Positions 47,691 to 60,844 of a stretch of DNA of 64,000 nt are shown one piece after another; within the stretch, counting starts at the first letter, position 1, and every line of letters starts with the position of its first letter. A program made the translations under genes and the position numbers. The notes below the pieces were generated by a model. The model saw only the letters and a list, made by a program, of their open reading frames with translations, made no database searches and was not told the DNA's origin. Origin of the DNA: Lepidonotus clava (Eukaryota > Annelida > Polychaeta > Phyllodocida > Polynoidae); assembly GCA_936440205.1 (NCBI GenBank), contig OW387146.1:26350458-26414457 (forward strand), in the 5' to 3' direction.

Positions 47691-48650
47691 GAATTTTATT
47701 ATAGTCAGTTACAACTGCTGTAGAGCCAAACAGTCCTATCTTAAACCAGTATTGCAATTAATCTTCTTATGCTAAAACGTGATAAACGTGTACAATCACT
47801 ATGTACCACATCCATTGTTTGCTAGGCTTGCCATATTTTAGTTATTCTAAGGGTAAGCCTATTTTCCACGTGGAAACCTTCGAGAGAGCGGTCTGGTTGG
47901 TAGTGACTGTCGACTATAAAAGTGTGCCATACTTGTATAATGCTGGGTAGAATAATTGAAAAGAAAACTAGAGCAAATACGGTCCTTATGCAATTATAAC
48001 AACATGATGTAACCTGGCTAACTAAGGCCAGAATCACTCTACATTGTATCACCCCGACAGGTCAAGGATTAATATGTCAACAAACCACAGCTTATGAGGG
48101 TCTGTACTGCAGGTTTTTTTGTTTTGTTTTGTTTTTCCTTCAGATGTTTCTATGATTCTATTAATGCTAAATCATACAAAAGAAACGATAGATGATAAAT
48201 CTAGTTGTACCCTTTTAAGAGTTGTCTCAGAAATATGACCCTATTACCTTAAATTCGACACGGCGACATGGCCATATCTTAAAATCGACATGCGACATGA
48301 GGCTTAGTGACATGAAGAAAAAAAGAAACAAAATAACAGTGTCATTTCTTAATCGAGAGTTGGTCTAAGAGCCAACATGACCTTACGAGAAGTTAAGTGA
48401 CAAGAGACAAAATGTTCAACATGCAAAATGTTGACCACCCATCAAGGGCGCCAGAAATTAACTCTGTTGGCCAGGGAAGGAGTCTATAGGCAAAAGTAGC
48501 GTACACATTGCTAAGAAAGTACTCTCACCTCCCCTCTTAGCCAAACAAGCCGTAAAAGGTAACACCCTGAGCCCTACATAGAATAAATAGAAGGTGTACA
48601 GCCTATACAATTTTGATAAGCGGTTTCTCTGAGGAAGGCTCGTTCGGAAA

Positions 48651-48790
48651 GCATAAAGGCCGGAATCCAATGAGCCATTAACCAAAGATTCCGGTCGTTT
48701 CAATCATTTCTGGTCGAAACGAGCAGAAATGATTGCAAACGACCAGAAATGGTGTCCCATTGAGCAATTCGACCAATTCGCTCGGGGGTT
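48651..48790. repeat. Foldback repeat with TTTCTGGTCG arms
   Basis: CCGGAATCCAATGAGC at the left and TCCCATTGAGC at the right, with CATTTCTGGTCGAAACG facing CAAACGACCAGAAATG inside. MITE-like; edges approximate. Confidence 0.5.
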
Positions 48791-49250
48791 TCCCACCTTT
48801 AGATAATTATCAGATTAGAAGTTCAGAAACCACAGCACCAGCGAAGATTTTGAAAATTTAGATACAACCATTTATATGTGTCCATATATTGATATACATA
48901 TATATTATAATTATGTATATATATATGCATAATTTAAATATTTATTGTATTTGAAGGGGAAAAGCAAAGCTATTGGTGATCTTTTACTGCTCCATCGTAT
49001 CGTTTGCAGCACTGAATACTTTGGATATATATATATAGATTTACCTTGTGTACATTTATATACATTTTTATCCACATGTTTGTTAGCTTTTATGTGCTTG
49101 TAGATTATTATGTCCTATGTATATGAATATGTCTTACGTTATTTTACTGAAAATAAACACTTTAGGTTCTTGAACTACTAGGCAATTACAATGAATGCCA
49201 TGGGTAAGTTTTAACAAATCAAAAAGGATAGATCATAGGCACGGTTTGGC

Positions 49251-49417
49251 CAGTGGTGGATCTACCTTTAAGAAAAGAAAAAGGTCGGGGCGGAGGGCTC
49301 TAATAGAAAGGGGAGTACACCTTTTTTCTATATCTTTACATTAAAAAAATTAAAATTTTGCATCGAAAAAGGGGAGGGGGTGCATGCCCCCGCACCGCTC
49401 CCCTAAATCTGATACTG
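49251..49417. mobile_element. Diverged copy of the CAGGGGCGGAT MITE
   Basis: Left end CAGTGGTGGATCTACC, right end CCTAAATCTGATACTG, with G-rich and C-rich tracts inside that pair as in the complete copy. Confidence 0.55.
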
Positions 49418-49751
49418 AAATCCTCTATTTGACCTTAAGAGGAAGAACAACATGTGGGCTGATAGCCCTAGATAAGGCTTGGTGACAAACCTCAAAATGA
49501 CATCTCAGAAAATACAACGATTCCATACCAAGTAAAGATGCCCAACTTTTGCAAGTACCGTAACAGTGTCACCGCCTATGTAAATCTGTACGGACAATTT
49601 AGTTGATACAGCAGTTTGCTCTTTTTAAACAAACATAGACTTGTAGTTTCTACTTGCCAGTGTCAGTCTTTGGCTAAAACCCTAAGAATCATTCAAACAA
49701 AGTGATATCTCAAAAACAGAATAACATTAATTTGTTCTGCCTTTACTTTAT

Positions 49752-49929
49752 CAGGGACGGATCAAAAAGGGAGGGGGGGGGGTGCTAATGTACATAGTTC
49801 AGGCGCATATTTCGAGGGCTAGAAATTTATATTTAAAAGTTTGAAATCACGCCACCCCACCACCATTTTCTTGAATGGCTGGCTGGCTGGCTTGGGGAGG
49901 GGGGGCGCTGGACCGAGGCGCCCTCTCTG
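49752..49929. mobile_element. Diverged copy of the CAGGGGCGGAT MITE
   Basis: Left end CAGGGACGGATC followed by GGGAGGGGGGGGGG; right side G-rich and ending in CCCTCTCTG. It lies about 340 bp before the proposed start codon of the Ig-family gene. Confidence 0.5.
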
Positions 49930-50064
49930 TACCTATTCATGGAGATTCTTGCTTAGCATTAGTGCATTATTCCAAGCAATTTAATTACAAAGATTGGAAT
50001 AGGATTATACATGATGCATTTTGCCCAACCCCTGTATGAAGTTTGACCCGGCCCATGTGGAGTG

Positions 50065-50150
50065 GTCTGCTTACAAAGGACCTATAGCACAGAGATAAGG
50101 ACGGGGAGTCTGCTTACAAAGGACCTATAGCCCAAAGATAAGGACTTGGA
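50065..50150 (+). repeat. Tandem duplication of a 43-bp unit upstream of the Ig-family gene
   Basis: Two near-identical units begin at 50065 and 50108 with GTCTGCTTACAAAGGACC. They lie about 120-200 bp before the proposed start codon, so in promoter or 5' UTR territory. Confidence 0.75.
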
Positions 50151-50208
50151 GATAAGCTGTCATTGATACGTCGCTTACCTGTTGCGGCTGCCTCGTTTTC
50201 GAACCATC

Positions 50209-50235
50209 ATGGTGGACAATAACGGAACAAGTTAG
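50209..50235 (+). other. Short upstream ORF before the Ig-family gene
   Basis: ATG, seven further codons, then TAG, ending 37 nt before the proposed start codon at 50273. If this stretch is in the 5' UTR it could damp translation. Its presence in the transcript is not shown. Confidence 0.3.
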
Positions 50236-50272
50236 AGGAACAATTTGGACGCAAAAAAGGGGATATACCAGC

Positions 50273-53200
50273 ATGGGGCGTGGGTATTGGATATGGACGC
50301 TGCTCCTGACGTCACAAAGTAAGGACTGGTTTGTTAGAATTACTGACACTGAGCTCAGAGTCGTTGGAAGTGTGCCTCATTGGTTAATGTGAGTGTGTGT
50401 GTTCCACTTGACTATAGGTCTGCCATGATGACCTAGTTATTTTGAAACCCAACTGATACTTTATAATGAGCTACCATAGTCATCATTGATTATGGCGTTT
50501 TTCCTTCATTTTTTTAGGGCGGGGCATTATTAGAACAGAGCTTGGTTTATTTATGATCCGTGATATATTAGGTAAAGTGAAGTGTCATCCAGACCTAGTC
50601 ATTAGAATATCGAAGAGGAAGTGCACCTGAAAATTTGTTCGAATTAGAGACCGCTAGCGAACATTTTCTAACATTGTCAGATATTTTCCAATGATTGACA
50701 GTCTTTTGATATATTTTTGATATAATTATTCTGGTCCATCTCTCAAGGGGAACACCACTTCTGGTCGTTTTCGACATGTTTTGGTCACTTGAAATGCAAG
50801 ATTCAAATATAATTATAATTGTTCCTTGCATGTACGAAGCGTGTGTGTTTTTTTTTTTCAAATTATTAAGCGATGATTTATGAAACACGTATACAGCTTT
50901 GTAAAGGCCCCCTAGATTTGGGGAACAATCAGTCACAATCACAGTCACTGGGGAAACCACTGTAATAGGTTATGATTGATACCACTCTCATTTGACCCTA
51001 CATCTGCCAACTTATCCAACTATAACACTAACCCCCACATCACCCTTCACATTTTGAGTCCATAGGATCAAGCTCAGTGAATTGGACGATTATATGCTGC
51101 CACACAAACTAGAGGCTGTATCCGACATTCTCAGATTGGTCGTCGCAGTTTTCGAAAGAGTCGCAGTTGCAAGGGTGGATAGAGGATGTGGAAAGGGTTC
51201 AGGGGTCTGCATAAAATGGTATAAACTGATACTAAAACATGGCGCATTTGGGTACCCACGCGAAACTTTTTTTTCTTTTGGTGAAGTTAAAGTCTCCACC
51301 AAAAGTGGGGCGGGGAGATCAGGGCCCCCCACCCCCACCCTTGATCCGCCCCTGAAATGTTTATAACTTTAATTTCACAAAGCTATTCCTTTACAAAGCC
51401 TGCATGGTCTAGTTTTTGGTCATCTTCTTACCTCTTGGCTACTCAGGAATTCATCCTGTTTATCGGGTAGTTTATTATGTAAAAGGTTCAGTAGGTCAGG
51501 GACGGACTATAACCTGTGCACAGACGAATTAATCTGCTTAGGGAGTGCATTACGCATTACGCAGAACGCGGCATTACCGGTTTAGTTTTCTGATCAATAA
51601 CGCTTCGTATTTTCTTTCGTATCCCATTCTGCATCAAGTTCTACCTTTGGGGCACCACAAATGAGTGCGTGAGAGTAGATTTACCGTACAGATTGCGTCG
51701 TGTTGCAGAATGTTCTTAATCCGACCTGGGGTGAAGGATAAATAAGGGGTCTTGCAACTCGAGATTTACCAATGCTTTATGGCACCTTTATTTCAGTAAA
51801 TTATATGTATAAACTACCATGCACCTCCTGAAATTTTACTAAAATTCCTCAGTAAATTCGAATACAATTGAGAAATAATGTAATATATAATAGTAACATA
51901 TCTTACAATTCAATTAAATCCTTGGGAACTATTCATCAGCGCATGCGCAATCAATCAAGCGGCGTGACCAATGTCTACCCTTAAGCACCAAGAAAACATG
52001 ACATAACCACGGCAGGACGAACTGCAAAACAAATCTGACACCTGGAACTGAGTGCAGCAAACGAGTGCAACGTTTTCCATAACATAACTCGCCAAATCGT
52101 CAAGATTCACTCTGCAACGCAATGCCATAGATTTTGATTAACCTTAATTAAGTTAGTGTAATTATTCCTTACTTGTCGGTCAAGTTCTTGTAAGTGGAGT
52201 ACATGTTGAAGGTGGTGCAGCGGGTGGTCAGGGGACAGGTGTAGTACTGGTGAAAGTCGGTAATGCTGTAGGCTGAGGTTTAGCTGTTCTGCACACATGG
52301 TTGCCTAGTGCTTATGTATATATATATGTACTCATGTGAGCTCTACCCGGGGTCAGAAAAGGGACCCCCGATTGATGCTAGGATTTCACTCAGTGTGACC
52401 CAAGTTGGCACACAGAAAAGATTAACAAAAACCCAAAAACCACAATACATGATACTCACTATAACAGTATTTGGTATTGGGAAGTATAAACTTTCACAAA
52501 GCTTGGTTTATCATATCATTTTTATTTTTTTTCAAATTTCTCAACTCTCAAATAGTTTCAAACATCTCCCAATATAGATTGTTTTTAAAAGTACCATTTG
52601 TGAAAATACATTTTGTACCATGAAGATATACAAACCTCCATGAAACTTTGTTAATCTTTTTTGGACAGCAACCCTGGGATTACTCATTGGACCATATTAC
52701 ACAATGCTACTTGAGCTCTGATATCAGCCCGATGTGTGGTCCATCACATAATTTCCTCGCTGTTGCGAGGGTTTTCCACCACAGTGAGACCCCTCCCTGT
52801 TCAAAAATTGAAACAATACATCGTCTCGCAACAAGGACGTTGTTGTTATGATGGTTCCTGCTGTTGATTTGTGGCTGTTCTACTAGACCAATTTTAATTC
52901 TGTAAACAGTTCTGAAAACAAGACATTTAGATCTAAAAGCCCAGAAAGATTATTAGAAATTGGTGAAAATTGATGCTGAATTTCATGTATAACAAGAGAC
53001 TTTGATCAAACCCTTGTTGTGGTTTGCACTGTTGCGAGACCTGCATAGAAGTCCTCGCTGTGGTCTCGCTGTTGCGAGGGTTGGCTTATGCAACAGAGCA
53101 ATGGTGATTTCATAATGATGTAATTGTTTGACACCTTTGCCACGTCGCATAACCAAATGCTCGCAAGAGCAACCGATTAAAAATGGTTCAGTTTTTCTCT

Positions 53201-56200
53201 CGCTGTTGTGGACACATTTTGAAGACATTTAATTAACATATAAAGACATTTCCGCCACTCACCTTCTGTATATATTATAAGCCGAAGAACACAGCTATCA
53301 TTTGCTGAAAAAAAATATTAAAACTCACACTCCAAAATTGCCCCCCGGCACATCAAAAACACTTGATTTTAAACAGGGAGAGGTCTTTTGCAATGTGCCA
53401 ATGTTTGCAACAGCGAGACCCGTTATGCGACGGGGCACGTCGCAGAACCAAACGCTCACAACAGGGAGAGAACAGTGACGGTTTAAAGATGGGTCTCATT
53501 GTTTTTTATCCTTGTTTTTTGCATGTGCGAATCCTCGCTGTTGCGATTTGGCACACACATTGAATTTAATTCAATTGACTGATAGATGCATCGAAGGGCA
53601 TAGATGCATTACCTTGTTAAAACCAGTTGTAAGACTTGACTAGAATCTTAACTTTATTCAGAGATTAACACTGGTGTAATTTGTTCATACACATGTCTTG
53701 TTTGCTAGGAAAGTAAATTGGCCATGGGTCTGCTATTATGCAAATACCCTCAAGGGGCCTCTGTAAAGGGTTGTTGAGGGTGGCCATACACCCATGAAAC
53801 TGTGCAAAGACGTCGAGACCAAGGTGGCGAGATAGGACTATAGAGAAAATGAACTGAAGTTAAAAATTAAACTTATTTTTAAAGTATCTTTAGTGCCGCG
53901 TCGCATAACGGATTTTGCAACAGCGAGGGTTGTCCACCCCACTCTCGCAACAAGGATGTCCCTGTTGTGATGGGTTCCCCTGTTGATTTGCGGCTGTTCT
54001 GCTGAACCGATTTTAATTCTGTAAAAAGTTCTGGAAACTAGACATTTAGATCTAAAATCCCTGAAATTTTCAGTCTGGAAAAATGATTAGAAATGGGTGA
54101 AAATTGATGCTGAATTTCGCGTATAACAGGGAGACTTTGCCAAACCCCCGCTGTTTTAAGGAGCGATATCGCTCCTTCCGTTATGCGACGCAGCATAGGG
54201 AATATTGCCAGCCTGGGCTTATGGTATATTGTGCATTAATTGTCATAAATACTCATATGAAAAAATATCTTTTGATGTTATTGTTAATATTGATCATTTA
54301 ATGTACAAATAGATCAAAATGTCGATTCCTTCAGCTCAAAACAGTAAGGAAATCCTTTCAGTACCCCGTAGATCGTCCTCCACCGGTCAGTGATTTCAAA
54401 TTGTAGCTCATCAATACCTGCACACTTCTCTCGAATTTCTGCAAGCATATTGTACATGGAGTTCAATGTATTAGACTCAAATTCAATTGGTAGCTACTTT
54501 TATTGGGTACCTGTAGTTTTCAGTGGGGCCAATAGGTTTAAAGATTCTTTGATGTATGTATGGAGATGTGTCAGAGTTGGTTAACCTCCTTATTATTCTA
54601 CACCCGCTATCCAAAACTCTAGATCTGTCCGTGCCTCTGTATGTGTATAGCGTGCAGTTCAGGCCCATAGCCAGGGAGGTTCGGGGGATTCATCCGAACC
54701 CCTCTGTTAAACCCCCTTTGGACGAACCCCCTTCTAAAAATATTTGAACCCCCCCCCCCCTTTCCCTAATAGGATGAAGTGAAAGACTTATGAAAACTCT
54801 GTTATACGTATAGGCATGTCTCACAGGACTCTAAATGTAAAATAAAACTGGGAAGTCACCTTGCAAAATATGATAATTATGTAGTAGACAATATTCTGTG
54901 AACATCAAATTAAATGATCAATATGTACACCCTTAATTTACCCCGTTACCCAAAAAAGAACCCCCCTCTGAAAAAAAGCTGGCTACGGGCCTGCAGTTTA
55001 CATGCTACCTATAGGATAATCAAATACTTTCTCAATTACAATAGAGTGATTGTATAATCAGCAGTGTTAGGGAAGGGACATTCTTCGATGGGGTGCATGT
55101 ATGGGATAGGGATCAGAGTATATACACTGAAAGAAGTAACTACTGTAAATTTACAGCAAAAGTTGCTGGCAGCAAAGGTTCCAGCAATTTTTGCTGTAAA
55201 TTTACAGTTCTTGCTGTATTTTTACAGTATGCTAAATTGAACATTTTATGACTTTATCTTTAGTAATTTCCTTTCCAAATTCCAACACAATGTTGGAAAA
55301 AGGTTTAATTCCAACCTCAAACCAATGTGATTTGGATGAGGGATGTATTTATGCTAAGTGTATTAGCAAATACATGCATGGAATGGTGTTACGATATGGG
55401 ACTGCCGATCTAACACAAACCTATCAAGGCAATTTGCTACCTAAAAGGTGTCTCAATCAGACAATTATCTCTGTATCTTCAAATTATTGAGACAGAGTAG
55501 GGATATCTATTATGTGATATACTAGATTAATATTTGGATCTCCTTATCATATCTAATTTTAATTGAATATAAATAATTCATCTTTAAATATAGTTATAAG
55601 ATAAAAACTGCCAACGTTTTACTGATGATGAACATTTGCCCCACCTGGTAGAGAATAAATTTACAGAAAAAGTACTGTAAAATTACAAAGTTACTGTATT
55701 TGAGGAAGTTTACAGTACTGGTACTGTAATTTTACAGCGGATATTGCTGTATAATTTCAGGCAGCAAAAAGTGCTGTAAATTTACTGCAAGAACTGCTGT
55801 AAATTAACAGCAACGTTTTACGGTGTAGCTTCAGTCGCTTTTCACCAATACACCTATTCACTGTTTTCCTTGTTTAGTCTTCTTTTTCCCCCTTTTACCC
55901 ATTTATCATAATCAAAATACCCTGGACTGCCAATTTTACCCTGCTTTTACTTGATTTTGTCTTCCTCTACTTACAAACATCAACATCTTTACTTTGTTAT
56001 CACATTTACATATTGTACCACTTCAGTGTCAAAAGGCAACTAATAATATACAATTCCATTATGTTTCCCTTCATTAACCCAATCAAAGAGGTGAAAACCC
56101 ACCCAGGCAGCTGTTCTCTGTTAAGGTGGGTTTCTACAGAATGACAAACTTGAAAAACTGGTATTAACCCTTTTGGACCACAGCGACTTTTCGCACAAAT

Positions 56201-59200
56201 AAGCACTGGTCGTTGATGATCGAAAGAGTTAACACTAAATGGATTTCAAAGAACATGGTTTGCCATTCTGTGGAAATCCTTTCCAGCCCTGATATCTAAA
56301 GGCAAGTCACCACAGGAAGACCGAGTGCATGAAATTAAATACAATGTCAAATTAAATAAAGATAAAAATATAACAATATAAAAGATATCACATTACATCT
56401 TGTTGCTTGCAGTGCTGCTCCCTCTGGTGATGGGCACCTCAATCGAACCGATGCCTCCAGTAGCAGCCACAGAGGGAGAAATGTTTAACTTAACATGCAA
56501 AATAGAACTGACCAATCCAACCCAGGTAGGTATTGATTGAGTTTATGCAGATTGCCAATGAAAGTCATTTCCAAAGTTATAATCTTAATTATAATAGAAT
56601 TTACAAATAATTATCATTATTTCTAAAATGTACATCTTTGTAATTCTATGAAATAATGTAAGTAAATGTTTTAAACATAACTATTAAATTTATATACATT
56701 ATAAAAAGTAAATAAACACTTTCATTGATGTCCATTTGACCAGTTAATTTATTCAATTGTTGATGAGTTAACAAAATATTTTCTGAAGATCAAAATAAGG
56801 ATAATTATTCTTTCCAATCATATGTAGGAGGGAGTAAGGTTAGACAGACTCGAAACGGGAGGTGGAGAAAAGCCGATCTACGTCTTAATGCCTCCTGAAC
56901 ATAAAGATGATGCTCGCCTTGACAAAACCAAGTACTCGGTCAGTCGGATGGACAAGGCCAGCTTCACCATTACTGTGAAGGCTGCCACCTTCGAAGACGC
57001 GGGACGATACCTCTGTGTGGGAGCCATGGATCGTTCAGTGAGACAGTCCACTGCAGTGGTAGTTGTCAGTGAGTAGAGTAGTACTTTTCTTCCTTTCTTA
57101 AGACAAATGTAACATGACATGCATATTCTCACATTGGTCTCTTTGTTGTTTTTTAAACAGTTTTATTTTGAACACCATGTACAGTTACGTGGTCTTCCAG
57201 TTTATCAGGTGATGTGTCGAACATTCTTCAAATGAACTAATCCATATAATATGTGTGAAAAGGGTCATAGAGCTAGCATGGACCACTTATGTGCTATTAC
57301 ACACTATGAATAATATCTAATGTATAAACATTTACTTCAGGGCAACCGACAATCCAGATCAGAAAAAACCTGCCTGCTGGACAGGAGACCCCTGTTGTCT
57401 GTGACTCAGAGTACGAAATTCCATTCGACTTCAATGAAGAAACTGATGGCGACCGACTTCCTAAACTTAGCGCCCGAATAGCAGATGCGGAGCAGACAGG
57501 GACCATGACCAGAGTGAATAAGAGGGTCATGATGGTGATTATTATCTTTTTTGTCTTATGATAATGATGTACATAACAATAGGTGAAAATCCATGAAACA
57601 AAGTCTGCCTTATTTATCAACAGAACCATTAAATGAGGCATAAGTCGCTCAGATTAATTGTGTTTTCTACAGAGATGACATGGGAAACACCTGTATATTG
57701 TATTTTAGGGACAAACTAAATGGAATTATGAATTCAATGTATGTGTAACTGATAGTTTTCTCTGGTGGCTATCGATAAAGTCTGTGGAAATTGCCGTTAT
57801 CATAATGAGAAGTATTATATTTAAAGTCATTTTTTCCAAGAATCGGACATCTAATGGATGGGATTTCAAAAAATGTATAACTTTGGTGTGAATACTGATG
57901 TCAATTTTCATATCTGCGACTTATGCCTCCCTTCACAGTTTCTTTCCCAACCTTCCACCTAAAAACTATTTTTGAGTGCTGTAATGGCTCCCTTTTATTT
58001 TCTTGTAGAACTGGAACATGACTGTCAGTGAAAATGATGACAAAAAAGAATTAATCTGCCGGGCGTTTACAACAGTTCCAGAATACTCTATTGAAAGAGC
58101 CCAGACATTGAGTGTTGTGTGTAAGTAGACACCTTTACCATGAATCTGTTCATTGAACACTCCCATAGAGGCCTAGTTCCCAAAATGTTTAGCTCAATTA
58201 GGCCCAATATTTTCCAAATCCCGAAACAGAGGATCAGGCCTATATCTGTAGCAGCGAGCCAAACTATTGAGAAAGGTCAATTAGACTGTATTCACTCAAT
58301 TCAATGCAAGGTACACGAGGGTGTCCAGTGTGCAACCAGGATTTTCAGTTCAGAATTGAAAGATATAACTGTCTTTGGAAACGCCATGTGCAGTGTTGTA
58401 TAGTTTGATTGCAGGAATGCGTTTTAACCTTCAGATGTCCATAATCGAAATGATTTTAAACAAATGATAACATTGCTGGAAAACTAATCCACCCAGGGGG
58501 TGTTTCACACTGGTCGAAACTCTAAGATCGTATTTTTAGTTAAGGTATTTTGACATTTTCATGGTTGTGTATCATACGTACGATATTATATTCCTGTTGT
58601 TATCTATATATTTTGCAGAGTTAAGATTATTTACTTTTAAAAACATCTTAATTTACATTTTGAGATATAGGAAACGCATTCGTGATTCTCCTAGTGTGAA
58701 ACACGCCCTCGGTCCGCAATGATTCTCTATTCTTTGCCAAAAAAAATATTTTCAAACAAACAAATATAAAAGGAAAATTTATATAAATAGGAAATATGAA
58801 CGGTATGGTTTGAAAGATTAAAAAATATTACTTAATGTTTAGATACCACCATTTAAAAATAATAATAAGCATGCATGGACCTACACTCGGAGTGAAGTTT
58901 AACACATGTGTTTTTCGTGTGTTCTTTTCAGATGAGACAAAGACAGTGACCCTGAGTCCAGTGAAGGAGGAGTACACGGTGGGAGACAAGATTAACTGTA
59001 CGGCTGACGGCAACCCAGACCCAGAGATCAAGTGGGAACCGGTGAAAACCAACACCATCGGTGTTAACGTCGGAGAAGCACTCTCCATTGTCAACCAGAT
59101 GGTGGTAGGCTATATTACGGCTTGATTTGACTTGTTTTAGGAGTGGTTGTCTTGTTTAGGAACTAAATAGAAAATTCATAATTGGAAGGAGATTGCTAAA

Positions 59201-60772
59201 AGAAGAGTCTGAAAAGAAACAATCTTGAATTTAAAAAAACACATTGTAAGCCTATCCCAGTTCACATCTAAATTATGATTCATGGTTGAAGTACTACTAA
59301 ATTGTTTAAATTTATTTCTTATATAACAAGAGAAATCAGAGTAATTTGATTAGGAAACGGTTAAACCATACATAAGTTTGCAAATCAAAACAAAATTAAA
59401 CTTATTTCCCACAGGAAACAATACTAAAAATTCGTCATCTCAACTCATAATCAATCTACCCTTTATCGTCGGTTTATTGTCCCAAACACAGCTTGCCAAC
59501 CAGCTCGGAACACTGTTAAACATTTTGTTCAGTTTAATGTTGAAAGGTTGTAAGTTCAGGCCATCCAAATAGAATCCTGTCCACGCCCTTCAGTAGTGCT
59601 ACATGATACTGTTTCCAAAAACTGGATGGCGTAGACAGTTTGGGAAGGGCATACATTTTTGGTTAAATAAATGTGGAGACGTCAAGGTTATGGGTTTGAA
59701 AAAAAGTATAAAATTAATTAATTTGTTAAATTTGTTTTATTTTTAGGGTTTTACCGAGGAGTGGAAGTGTACTGCTTACAACATGATCTCAGCAAAGCCT
59801 AGTCCTGTTGTAGAGAAAAGCATCATCTTCACCGTGGGCAAGTACTTACTTGTATTTCATAACAAACATTCCCTACACCTGCAAAAAGCTACAAAAATAA
59901 AAATAAAATATATAAATAAAACCTTACTATTTCTTGGTATTGAATGTAATGTCATTTCTGTTTTCATGAATAGTTGTACCAGGCACATAGTCTGCATTTG
60001 AAATAGCTTTAGGTTTTTGTATTTCAAAGTCAGGTCAAAAGTGTAATTGCTTAGATAGTTTATGCCTAACGATGATTCAGACATATATAGGCCTATGCAG
60101 AGAAACTTTATACAAATGCTTACGGATGATTTCCTTGAACCGTATGAAAATATAATAATATTATTATTTATAATAATAAGATGTAATACTGTTATAATAT
60201 AATCCCCTTCAGTTGCACCATACGAGCCACCAACGGGAGAGAAGAAGGAACCTCGTGAGTATCTGTTACAACTCAGTTCATATAGTTAAGCCTGGTTCCA
60301 GGAAGATCGAGACTCTTCCAGACATCTACTGTTTGGTCGTTCAGTGGAAAGAAATTGTTAATAGTCGTTCAGAGACCAAAATCCAAAGTCGTTAAGTGGG
60401 AACCAGGCTTTAGATGCTTCTTCGGGTGACATACCCACTTGCCGATTTTCGGTCAATTGATTAGTCCTACCGTTGGCTGGTTTTACCAGAATGATCAGCT
60501 GATCTTAGCTCAGATTCAGATCAAACACGCATTATTTCAATAAAGCTTACAGACGGGCGCTCACAGGAAAATATAATCGCTTTGGTCCGAATTGTCCTAA
60601 TGAGTATAGAGTTTAGTCTTAGCAGTGCCTATAGTATGATTGGACAGACCAGTACAAAGATAGATTGGCAATAGACTGAAAAAAACAAGAAATATCGGCG
60701 ATGGGATTAGTTGGGTAAAGTGGTTGTTTCATTCAAGAAAATCATTATAGGAAATATGTATGTATGCATATA

Positions 60773-60844
<72 letters not shown>

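Noticed and set aside
48600-48660. CTGAGGAAGGCTCGTTCGGAAAG stretch reminiscent of Penelope or LINE ends (shown here only as a name)
   Set aside because: No reverse transcriptase nearby and the ribozyme core of Penelope-like elements is not present.
59842-59847. Alternative GT donor (GTACTT) for intron 7 of the Ig-family gene
   Set aside because: The phase it gives loses the membrane span in exon 9; the GC donor four bases earlier keeps the frame.
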